This document shows positions 1 to 9,234 of a stretch of DNA of 64,000 bases, one piece after another. Under the pieces are notes generated by a model. The model had not been told where the DNA came from, searched no databases, and saw nothing but the letters and a program-made list of their open reading frames with translations. This DNA comes from Thinopyrum elongatum (taxonomy: Eukaryota > Streptophyta > Magnoliopsida > Poales > Poaceae), in contig CM022298.1 in the NCBI GenBank assembly GCA_011799875.1, positions 729,847,111 to 729,911,110 of the forward strand. Reading direction: 5' to 3'. Each line of letters starts with the position of its first letter. Positions within the stretch are counted from its first letter, which is position 1. The position numbers and the translations under genes are program-made.

Positions 1-490
1 GGCAAGCGATATATATACACGTGCCCCTTCGCACTAATGGCCAGCCCAATTAACGACTCCAAGCTAATTTTTGTACGATGCTCTTAGCCATTTTCCCCCT
101 CTGTTTTGTAACGATGGGTTGGTTTTCTTTCGGTTTACAGTTTTCCTTTGTTTGCTTTTCTTCATTTCGCCTTTTCTTTTCTGGTTCATTTTTTCATCCG
201 GTTGTTATTGGGGTTCATATAGTTTTCAATGCTTTTCCTTTTTTTAACCTTGTTTTTCTATTTTAAAATTTTCGAACATTTTTTTATTATCCATGAATAT
301 TTTCTAAAAAATAATTTATTTATAAATAATTTTAATAAAATTATGAACATATTAAGCTTGAGATTATTTGTTATATTTCATGATAATTTTTTAAATGCAT
401 GGATATTTTTCATAAAAATCATGAACATTTGTTTGTAAAATCCATTATTTTTTGTCGAATCGCAAACAAATAGATGGCCTGAATTTTGTC
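1..490. repeat. Dispersed repeat, left copy (pair with 21885-22350)
   Basis: From the block 'cactaatggccagcccaatt' onward this stretch aligns by eye with 21905-22350 in the same orientation: the same order of T-rich runs, the same 'tttctaaaaaataattt' type segments, and the shared 'aatcgcaaacaaatag' near the end. It is non-coding and A/T-rich. The open frames inside are Phe/Leu-rich translations of T-runs. It is probably the end of an unclassified transposon that also occurs at 21.9 kb. Confidence 0.6.
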
Positions 491-888
491 GAATCCCCAA
501 CAGTACAACGAGCGGGATGTCGTACATGGGAAAGACAATGGACATCCACCGTGGCCTGCAGTAGACCAGTCAAGGGTATCCGTGTGGTGGGAATGGATAT
601 CCGTCGACGCCGACCATAGACTGGTTTTACCTTAGTCCGGTATAGTTTTTAGATGAAAATTATCCAAAATGTAGTGAATGTTGTCCATTTTATATGAAAT
701 CCGCCGTATGAATTTGGTCCATTTAGTTCAAACAGTTGCTGACATGTATACGAACGTTGGATGACAGCCTCCGGTATCAGTATCCGCGGACTGGCTCCCC
801 TGTCTATAGAAGCAAATACGCGGATCAAGTGTTGGAGATGCCCTAAGCTCCTCCATCACTGCATACAACGCGAGATCTGAAGCTAGGT

Positions 889-929
889 TGTAGTGTCAAA
901 AACGTTCTTATATTATGGGACGGAGGGAG
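889..929. mobile_element. Half of a Stowaway-type MITE
   Basis: One arm only of the 'agtgtcaaaaacg..cttatattatgggacggagggag' hairpin, followed by TA. Complete or paired-arm relatives are at 17743-17806 and 30911-30991. The missing left arm suggests deletion or an abortive insertion. Confidence 0.7.
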
Positions 930-1102
930 TATATTTTAATGGTGTTACACTGTTGCTCGATGGGGCAGCTATTAGTTTAGTTTAATTTCCTTTGACAGAG
1001 AGAACACCACGCCACCACCGTGAGATCTCAAGCCGAGTACTATTGTTTATAGATTGCTCCATAGTGTCCGTCTACGGATATTTCTTTTTTTTTTCGGGGA
1101 CC

Positions 1103-1199
1103 CGTCTACGGATTGGTCTGTCCGTGGATAAACTAAGGGCATCTTCAGTACTGCTGACCCTCACAGTGTCCGTCTACGGATTGGTCTGTCCGTGGATAA
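1103..1199. repeat. 30-bp direct duplication with 37-bp spacer
   Basis: The segment beginning 'cgtctacggattggtctgtc' and continuing through 'cgtggataa' occurs at 1103-1132 and again at 1170-1199, essentially identical. A shorter partial match, 'gtccgtctacggat', lies at about 1067. Confidence 0.75.
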
Positions 1200-2055
1200 G
1201 TATACAGTAGCAGGCCATCCAATCGCGTCTCCTGAACGTCCGTTCAGGTCAGGCTAATTCAAAATTCAAATGCATAGCGTGTAATAACGTTGCGTCCGAT
1301 CACAACCAAAAAGACGTCGATGTTCATAGTTTTTCACATGCCCGATGACAAAAGTATCTCAGTACCGCCATTGATCTGATCGATGCTAGTGGCCGACACG
1401 CATCGCACAACAACTCGTCCTCCCGCATGTCGAAGTTGTGTCCTCTACCCCTTGTCTTTGCATCAGAATTCGTCTGGATCAAAGTGGTCATCGTCGTCCT
1501 GCTCCTGCTCGCTAGTTTACGTGCACGATGATTGGCGGTCGACCGCGGGATGCGGGTGGTGGTGGTTCCTCCCTTCTCCTGGGTCTAGCGAGGTGCTGAG
1601 CGAAAGCGGTTGCCATTGACGGCGACGCTCATGGGCGCCGCTCTTTTTTTAAAAACATCGTCGTGGTTCTCCTCGGCGTGTATGCGTTTCATGTGAAAAT
1701 CTTTGTCCGTTGTGGGCTAGATAGTGGTGACAGCTTGGGCCATTCTCCCTCCTGGAGACGTTGTCGTGGAGCTTAGGTGTTTCCGGGCATTGCCTTGCGT
1801 TGTACTCAGTTCTTCATGTGCTCTTTTTGAATAGCGTAGTCGCATGCGTTCAGCGTGATCCAGTTATCCTGGGATCGGCATTGTATGAGGACTACCCTAA
1901 CACCTTGTATCTTTCGGCCGTGTACTATGTTTCGTTGTTGCTTTATTTATAAAGTGGGTTGATAGTTAACCTGGTCATACTCTGAGCCGGGTCAGGTTCG
2001 GGCCAGGCTTGGCAAAGACCTAACCAAAAATCCCAAGCCCGCGGCTGGCCCGGCC

Positions 2056-2862
2056 CGGCCTGAAGAACACAAGCAGTGGCATTTTTAATTGAAATAATTA
2101 TATTCAAGATATTATATTAATTTATTAGACCTATATTTTGAATAAAAAAATAAATGTCCATTTCTGGGCTTTTGGGTCAGGCTTCGGGCGTAAACGTTGA
2201 GCCTGAACCCGGCCCGAAGCACATAAGCAGTGGCATTGTTAATTGAAATAATCATACTCGGGATATTATATTAATTTATCACACCTATATCTCGAATAAA
2301 AAATAAATGGTCATTTCTAGCTTTTTGGGCTTTCGGGCCGGGCTTCGGGCATAAAAGTTGAGCCCGAGCCCGGCCCGAAGCACATAAGCAGTGGCATTGT
2401 CAATTGAAATAATCATACTCGGGATATTATATTAATTTATCACACCTATATTTCGAATAAAAAATAAATGGTCATTTCTAGCTTTTTGGGCTTTCGGGCC
2501 GGGCTTCGGGCGTAAAAATTGAGCCCGAGCCTGGCCCGAAGCACATAAGCAGTGGCATTGTTAATTGAAATAGTCATACTTGGGATATTATATTAATTTA
2601 TCACACCTATATTTTGAATAAAAAATAAATGGTCATTTCAAGCTTTTTGGGCTTTCGGGCTGGGCTTCGGGCGTAAAAGTTGAGCCCGAGCCCAGCCCGA
2701 AGCACATAAGCAGTGGCATTGTTAATTGAAATAATCATACTCGGCATATTATATTAATTTATCACACCTATATTTCGAATAAAAAATAAATGGCCATTTC
2801 TAGCTTTTTGGGCTTTCGGGCCGGGCTTTGGGCGTAAAAGTTGAGCCCGAGCCCGGCTTGAA
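2056..2862. repeat. 161-bp tandem repeat array, five units
   Basis: The phrase 'aagcacataagcagtggcat' starts at 2217, 2378, 2539 and 2700, exactly 161 bp apart, with a diverged first copy at 2063. Each unit joins an A/T-rich half ('gatattatattaatttatca', 'cgaataaaaaataaatgg') to a G/C-rich half ('gggctttcgggccgggcttcgggc', then 'gttgagcccgagcccggccc'). The two parts of the G/C-rich half are partly complementary, so each unit could fold. The middle units differ by only a few substitutions, so the expansion is recent or homogenised. No open frame is conserved. Confidence 0.9.
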
Positions 2863-3039
2863 TGCCGAGCTTTCGCTCTCGGGCTTCTGGGCCGGGTAGT
2901 CCATGCACAGGCCAACTTGAAAGCTTGTCACAAGATACGAAGACATCGACGATTGCTATAATGTTGATGCACAAACCATTTTTTTCCTTTTCTTATGCAA
3001 GTCTTTCAAAGATGATTTTAGCAGACACTTCATTATAAT

Positions 3040-3565
3040 TATTGTCATGAAATGGATCGGATTGCTGCCAATTCATTAGAAGAAGGTGTACTTGCGCCGA
3101 TCCAATAAAAAATCCAGAAATTATATACGAGAAACATTAATTCCCGTTCCAAGATTTTGAAGTAAATTACTTTCACTTTGTTCATTCGCTAAAGTGTTGC
3201 ATCAATTTAGAAGAATCATTTCACATGGCTACAATTAATGTTCAATTTTAGTTTTAGTCCATTTTTAGGTATAGTTTTTCTGTATATTGTGTAGCCATTT
3301 CCAAAAATATTCTGTCGTTCACGAGTGCTACCGACTAATTAGATGACGGTGAACTTGTGTCGATCTCGATTTTTTCATAAACTCCAGAAAATAACGTCCA
3401 ACTATGTACGGCAGAATTTAACTCTTTTGTCAAGATAAAATTGAAGGTAATTACTTCAGTTTTTTGTTTTGACAAAGTGTTCCTTCGGTTCAAAAGAATT
3501 GTTTCTTATGGTTACAATACATGTTCAATTCTAGTTTTAATATTTTCCTTTTGTTGTGTAACCAC
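3040..3565. repeat. Two diverged tandem copies of a ~260-bp repeat
   Basis: 3062-3300 and 3325-3565 share an order of landmarks: 'attagaagaaggtgtacttg' / 'attagatgacggtgaacttg', a T-rich centre, 'aagaatcatttcacatggct' / 'aagaattgtttcttatggtt', 'atgttcaatt..tagttttag', and an end 'tgtgta(g/a)cca'. A third copy is at 17370-17600, downstream of the second MCTP paralogue. They are non-coding. The second copy ends next to the kinase TATA box. Confidence 0.65.
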
Positions 3566-3573
3566 TTGGAAAG

Positions 3574-3583
3574 TATATATATA
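3574..3583 (+). promoter_or_regulatory. TATA box of the kinase gene
   Basis: A run of alternating T and A at 3574-3583 lies about 25-35 bp upstream of a pyrimidine/purine-mixed leader typical of grass 5' UTRs. The leader is followed by a clean splice donor at 3808. That arrangement, rather than the TATA run alone, is the reason for calling a promoter. Confidence 0.5.
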
Positions 3584-3609
3584 GAACATTAAAGCCCACA
3601 GAATAACCG

Positions 3610-3807
3610 GAAAGCCCAGCCCACCAACAAAGAGATTAGGTTAACAACGACGTGGGATTTCGTTACTAATAGCCTGTTAGTGGATCGGTCTCTTCACTTC
3701 ACTCCGAGTGGTCGTTGACCTGCGAGGCTCATCCCCTCTTCCTCCTTCAGTAGTAGATCTGAATCCCCATCGCTTTCACTCGGCATCAAGGAGGGCGGCC
3801 TGTCCAG
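3610..3807 (+). other. Non-coding first exon (5' UTR) of the kinase gene
   Basis: This is G/C-richer than its surroundings and holds 'cctcttcctccttcag' and similar UTR-like sequence. It ends 'tgtccag' followed by donor GTAAAG at 3808. The matching acceptor is 'ttgtttccag' ending at 4916, which leaves 30 bases of leader before the ATG at 4947. The leader intron would be 1,109 bp. The transcription start is not visible, so the left boundary is approximate. Confidence 0.5.
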
Positions 3808-4946
3808 GTAAAGCAGTACAGTAGTAGATCTTGTCTCGTCTCATCGTCTGGGGGACTCGGATGTGTACGCGCTAGCTAGGTTGGTTTGCCATTTGCAAAT
3901 GGGGATCCGCCGTCTGCAGATTCAGCATTGGTCGCGGATCTCTGCGCAATTATTTACCAGCAATTTGCACCTAGAGACTGCGGTGTCAAGTAGTAGCAGT
4001 CAAGTCAACTGGGGCTTGGTTCCTTGCTGCTGCTATGAAACATTTTGTTTTTCTTGTTTACTGTACTGCTAAAAACTACTGCTGTTATTTTGGGTCGCCG
4101 TAGTGGAGTTGGTTAACTGTTTTTGTTTCCTGTGATGTTGTTTTATTTGGTTTATTATGTGGCTGTTTCTTCCCGGCTGTTCTGCTGCTCTTTTGGTGTG
4201 TATACGTACTGTACTGCAAAGCTAGTTTTCCCTGTGAAACTTATGCTTTATAAAAGCAGGGCTGGAAGCCTATGTTCTCTAAAAACACTACCGCCAAGAT
4301 CTGAGAGTGCTTAAATCTTCTGGAAAAACACAAACTTTGTTGTGCTCCTTTTTGCTTCACATGATGGTTTGCTGCACATGCTTGTGGGTCTCTGCATTGG
4401 CTCAGCTGTAAAATAAAATTTATCTCCTTGTTAATCTGGGAGCAAAGCTTAGTGCGGCCTGAACATCTAGCCTAGCTGTAGCCTCTAGTCCCGTTGCATC
4501 GGGATGCTTCAACTATGTTTTGTTCCGTTATTGTAACCACAGTCGAATCAGGCTGTGAGGTCGTTTGGAACCTGGTGTTTCCAGGTATGCGGAACAGTGG
4601 TTGTCTTTATTTGGTCACAGCTGATAATTCATCCTACCATAGTCCTGTTTTTGAAGAGTGTAGACAGCCCATGCGCACCAAATATATTCTTATTCGTCAC
4701 GGTGTCTAGTCCTGTACTCCTGTTCTAAAAAAAAGGAGGGCTACAATCAAAATTAGTGCTTTCTTTTTGCATAATAAGCAAGTGGTCTTAATATGTTCAG
4801 TACTATATATAATTATATATTGAAATTACTTAATTAATTAGTGTCTGGGTAATTAGGGAGTTAGGTCCACCGGCTAGGCTCATATACATACATAATGACT
4901 TTACTATTGTTTCCAGGCTATATACATTCTGACTAGCTGACTGCAA

Positions 4947-6749
4947 ATGGAACGCAAAGCTTACACTGCACAAAGTGATCTGGAGCGGATGCTAGATGAT
5001 GAAACAGCGGAGCCCAAGGCCTTGCCATTATCACTTTTGGAAGACATCACAGGCTATTTCTCTGATGACCAGGAGATTGGAAGAGGTGGATTTGCAGTGG
5101 TTTATAAGGTAGTATACATTCCATTTTTTTTCCTTTTGGGTCAGTTAGTATATATTCCAGTTTTAATCATGTTTTGTTTGAAAACTCAACATGATGCTAT
5201 GCTGACAAGTCATACATGCTCCGAAAGCAGGGAATCATTGGCAATAGGGCGATCGCCGTGAAGAGGTTGTCCAATGCTTTTATGGATGAAAATGAATTTC
5301 ACCGAGAGGTTCAATGCCTAATGCGAGCAAACCACAAAAATGTAGTAAGATTTCTGGGATATTGTGCTAACAGACAAGGAAATATGGCAACATACAACGG
5401 TAAACTTGTCATGGCAGATGTCCACCAAAGATTGTTGTGCTTCAACTATATACCTAAAGGGAGTCTTGATAAGTATATCCTCGGTAGGACAATGTGCGCT
5501 CTGATTTTTCTCTTTATTTTTTTACTTCATATACTACAAACTGCAAGCGTAATGTGTATCCAGTATTCAGAAGTTATGTCTCTAGTTATAAACAAAATTT
5601 CTCCTGTCCCTTGTACAGATGCAAATCGCGAGTGGGGGACATGCTACAAAATTATCAAAGGGATATGTGAGGGTGTACAGTATCTTCATGAGCATCATAT
5701 TATTCACTTGGATCTGAAACCCGCCAACATATTGCTCGACGACGACATGGCACCGAAAATTACTGATTTTGGCCTGTCGAGATGCTTTGATGAAAATCAG
5801 AGCCGAGATATTACCAAAACTATATTAGGAACTATGTAAGCTTGCTAACTCCTTGTGAAAGCTTAGTCTTGTTTGCTCCGTGCTTTAAATTGCACTCTCA
5901 TTGTTCATTAATTGGTCATATCTACTCTACTTTCATACAGCGGATATTTGGCACCAGAACTACGTGAAGGGGGTGTAATCGCACGCAGCGCTGACTTGTT
6001 CAGTCTTGGTGTTATTATCATAGAAATACTGACCGGGCAGAAGGGATATCTAGCTACTGAGGAAGTAAGAACAATATATGCCATTTTGACAACGTTAAAA
6101 AGCTCAATTTCCTTATTGGCCAAGAAGGATCAACCTTAAAATAATTGATACGCTTCTACTTCACATATCTTCATTACATTTTAGTTTAGATGTTGCATAA
6201 TATCATGTCTGGAAGCACACATAGTAGTGGAGAGCACAATTTGGCAGCAAAAGAATCAGCACAATAGATTGCTTTTAGAGAACTTCTGTTGTTACTTTGC
6301 CGCTTCGTTTCTGTAAGTCTAATTTACATGGTAATTGATCTGACTTGAATCTATGACGAACAGTTTACTTTTCAGAGTTTTTTTTGTTTAGTTTGATGCT
6401 TGAATGTATGAGGTCGGTATATACTATACATATTATTTCCTATGAAACATGTTCCTGGTCCATTAATGGATTATAACTCCTCACTTTGAATTTTTAGGTA
6501 CTTGAAAGTTGGAGTGATAGGTTGGAGACATCACAACGACACAGGCTGTGTGAACAGATACGAGTATGCTATGAGACAGCTTTAGAGTGCAGAGACTTCA
6601 ATCCAAAAAAGAGACCAGCTAGTGCACGACATATACTTGACAGGCTTCACGAAATGGAAAGTATCCAGGTATTTCCAAAGCTTAATAGCCGACATATTTC
6701 TTCCTTTAATTCCGAGTTACTACATCTACCACTTGGATCTTTGCACTAG
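4947..6749 (+). CDS. Cytoplasmic non-RD serine/threonine protein kinase (RLCK-like)
   Basis: Exons at 4947-5108, 5231-5483, 5619-5835, 5941-6064 and 6498-6749 join through GT-AG introns in consistent phase and give 335 residues. The fold is a full kinase: glycine loop [10 protein letters not shown] (45-54), lysine of AVK at 65, helix-C glutamate near 80, catalytic loop HLDLKPAN with Asp170, DFG at 188-190, and APE near 215-217. The HRD arginine is a leucine, so it is a non-RD kinase, a class often tied to plant immune signalling. No signal peptide, lectin, DUF26 or membrane segment precedes the kinase, so it should act in the cytosol as a receptor-like cytoplasmic kinase. Close grass relatives often carry further C-terminal domains. 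A possible donor CAG|GTATTT at 6669 could lead to unseen exons instead of the stop at 6747. No frameshift or internal stop interrupts it. Confidence 0.85.
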
Positions 6750-7904
6750 AACAATTGGACTTGCTCGAGGTACAAGGCCAGTCACGAGTCCATGACCCTA
6801 GTTGCATTAGTTGCACATCCCTGTTTTGACACTAGAACATTCTCCTACATGCTATCTCTTGTTCAAAATATTATTAGTTTCATATTTTTTTTTGTTTATC
6901 GAACATTTCTTATGTTTGACCGTCAATATAGAATTAATTAGCAACCAAAATAACACTGAATTAACATTACTAGATCCATTATTCGATATATTTTCATAAA
7001 CATTTGATTAATTTTATATGAAACAACATACCCCTTCATTCAAAAATATATGACGTTTAGATTTAGCATAGTCTCCAATGTAAAACTTGGACTATCACTT
7101 TATATATATATGAATATGAAAGTTTTATATTAAGTTCTTTTAATTTTGATGACAAATCTAGTGGAAAATTCAGAAGTGTTTGGTGCCACGATTCCTCACA
7201 AGTTATTTATTTTTGAGCAGTGGTAGTAGTTTTAGCAGAATTCACTTTTAATAATATGCCTATATTCTAAAGAGGTAATATTGTGAATTAGAGAACCCAG
7301 CTTACTTGTAACAAAACTAAAAATAATAAAAACTAAGATTTTTTTATGAACTCAAAGTATATAGTACTTCGTATTCCTTTAGTGCTGAAGAGATTTTCCA
7401 TACCAAAAATACTAAAAATTTTCCATACGGATTTAAAATAAGATGTTGAAATTACACTTGTATATCTTAGTATTTCCTTTGTCACCTTTTCCAAATTTCT
7501 TTTGTGGGTATTTAGAATTAAACTGGAAATAATGGTTAGTTAAATTGGCTGCATGTGCAAATTTCTAAAATAAATGTATTTTGCATTGACCAGTTAAAAT
7601 ATAAAAAGCTTTGAATTCATCATGGTTTGTATACAACAATTTTTCAAATTCATCTGGAGTTTTGATTATTTTTTTACAAATATATACTATCTCTGTTCTT
7701 ATGGTCCATCTAATATTAGTTATTGTCATTGGATTTAAGTTAAACTGCGGGTACAATATCTATGAAAAGGAATTGAAAAATTAGTGTTACCTTTGATAAA
7801 AACATGTAGAATCAAAATAATACTATCATAAAAAAAATGTGGGCCTGGTTTGACGATTTCCTTTACCTTTCTCCATCCTCTTTGCTTTGTTTCTAAACAT
7901 AGTA
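6750..7904. other. A/T-rich intergenic DNA downstream of the kinase
   Basis: No gene is supported. It presumably holds the kinase 3' UTR and poly(A) region at its left end. The phrase 'caaaaatatatgacgtttag' near 7040 and 'atggtccatctaatattag' near 7700 look like eroded MITE ends, but no paired ends were found. Confidence 0.4.
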
Positions 7905-8205
7905 CTCCCTCCATTTACTTATATAAGGCAACTATGGAATATACATTTTGCATCTATACAAGGCCACCAACAGTAATCGAGGAAAAAATAATGATGTTTT
8001 CTCGTACTAGCAACTTGTTTAATATTTTCATGCATGCAGTCATAATGACACTTAGCTACTTCCCCCACTCAATTTTCTTGCATGCATGCGTTGTATTAAT
8101 GATCCCAATAAATGAAAAGAAAAACCTGGTTGCAAAACATGTATTAAATTTTACCTCGGTACCTGTAATTTGAGTTTGTAGCCTTGTATATAAAAATGGA
8201 GGGAG
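7905..8205. mobile_element. Stowaway-type MITE, 301 bp
   Basis: The left end CTCCCTCCATTTACTTATAT and the right end, reading inward CTCCCTCCATTTTTATATAC, are inverted copies. They are flanked by TA at 7903-7904 and 8206-8207, as expected for Tc1/mariner-type MITEs. It lies directly upstream of the first MCTP-like frame and could influence its promoter. No coding capacity. Confidence 0.85.
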
Positions 8206-8289
8206 TAGGATTTATAAGAAGACTAACACACGCATGACTCCACCCGTGCGGGTGTCCAGGCAGAGGAGGTTGCCTCTTCTACCTCAGGG

Positions 8290-8991
8290 GTGCCGCGGAC
8301 CGAATTTAAGGGGAAGAAGAGCAACTCCGACGATGATCCTAGATTATTCCGCTTCGTACCAGCTCCAGGTAGAGACATGCATCCGTTGGCTGGCCAAGCG
8401 GCCGTCATGACGCGCCCCGATGGCCCTGCTCCTGCAGGTCCTGTGGCCTACAGGCGGCACCTGCCTGTGAAGTCGGACGAGGCCTTTGAGAAGGCATGGT
8501 CCTTGGAGGGGCATTCCCCTTCCCACGACGGCCTCTCCAAGACGCGCTTCAATGTGTGCTACTCCCCCAAACTCATGTACCTCAAGGTCGTGGCAATTTC
8601 GGCTCAGGATCTTATTCGGAGAGAGAAGGGACGCCCGCTCGCGCCGGCCATTGCCAAGATACAGATGGGCAGCCAGATCCGGCGGACAAGGCCCGGGAAG
8701 CTGCAAGGGTCGGCTAACCTGACGTGGAACGAGGAGTTCATATTTGTGGCCAGCGAGCAGTTGGAGGACCCACTGGTGGTGACAGTGGAGGAAAAGGTTG
8801 CCGCGGGCCACGATCAGCCTATCGGCCGCGTGGTCATCCCTGTGGCATCCCTCAATTTGCCCCGCAACGACCAGGCCAAATCGGTGCCCTCCAAGTGGTT
8901 CAGCCTATCACATGGGATGAAGGTTGATGAGGCTGCGAGCAAGATCCAGCTGCGGCTAAGCTTTGAGACAGAGTACCACATGCTGACCTAA
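8290..8991 (+). CDS. MCTP/FTIP-like C2 protein, N-terminal part (first C2 missing)
   Basis: Two frames in succession make one gene of the multiple-C2-domain and transmembrane region family. This first frame is open across 8239-8991; its first in-frame ATG is at 8377. It encodes a leader resembling that of the paralogue at 15.5 kb, then directly 'KSDEAFEKAW', the motif that normally follows the first C2 domain, and then the next C2 domain ('YSPKLMYLKVVAISAQDLI' through 'FETEYHML'). The entire first C2 domain is absent. The TAA at 8989 comes exactly where the family's inter-C2 linker begins; the next part resumes in the frame starting at 9235. The spacer may be an unrecognised intron or a disabling change. 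G/C-rich codon use matches a grass gene. The true upstream start is uncertain because no ATG precedes the conserved leader. Confidence 0.7.
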   Translation: MPRTEFKGKKSNSDDDPRLFRFVPAPGRDMHPLAGQAAVMTRPDGPAPAGPVAYRRHLPVKSDEAFEKAWSLEGHSPSHDGLSKTRFNVCYSPKLMYLKVVAISAQDLIRREKGRPLAPAIAKIQMGSQIRRTRPGKLQGSANLTWNEEFIFVASEQLEDPLVVTVEEKVAAGHDQPIGRVVIPVASLNLPRNDQAKSVPSKWFSLSHGMKVDEAASKIQLRLSFETEYHMLT

Positions 8992-9234
8992 CTGTCATGT
9001 CCTGTTATTATCAGTTAGCGCACACACCGGGAAACCTTTCTTCTTCTTTCTTGTTTATTAGTGTGGGGCTGTGGGCACACAATGAAACTCAGTTTCTTTT
9101 GCCACCAACAATTCAATGGCAATTTCGTCATTTCTGTATCGCAAACAACATACTAGTCAGACGTTAATTTTTCTTATTCGCCTTCGATAATCAATGTATA
9201 TTTACATGAAGAGACCTTGTTAATTATCATCTAA

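Larger units (their letters stand above)
491..2050. other. Unassigned intergenic DNA with small repeat relics
   Basis: No gene is supported here. Visible relics are a half Stowaway-type MITE at 889-929 ending in 'ggacggagggagta', a 'ttggagatgcccta' end-like motif at about 832-845 of the type that closes many grass DNA transposons, and a 30-bp direct duplication at 1103-1132 and 1170-1199. The stretch 1400-1960 ends in 'tttatttataaagtgggt', which resembles the 3' end of wheat retroposons, but nothing decisive is visible. Confidence 0.4.

Noticed and set aside
2060..2860. The 161-bp array as a possible CRISPR array.
   Set aside because: Eukaryotic context, no unique spacers: the whole unit repeats.
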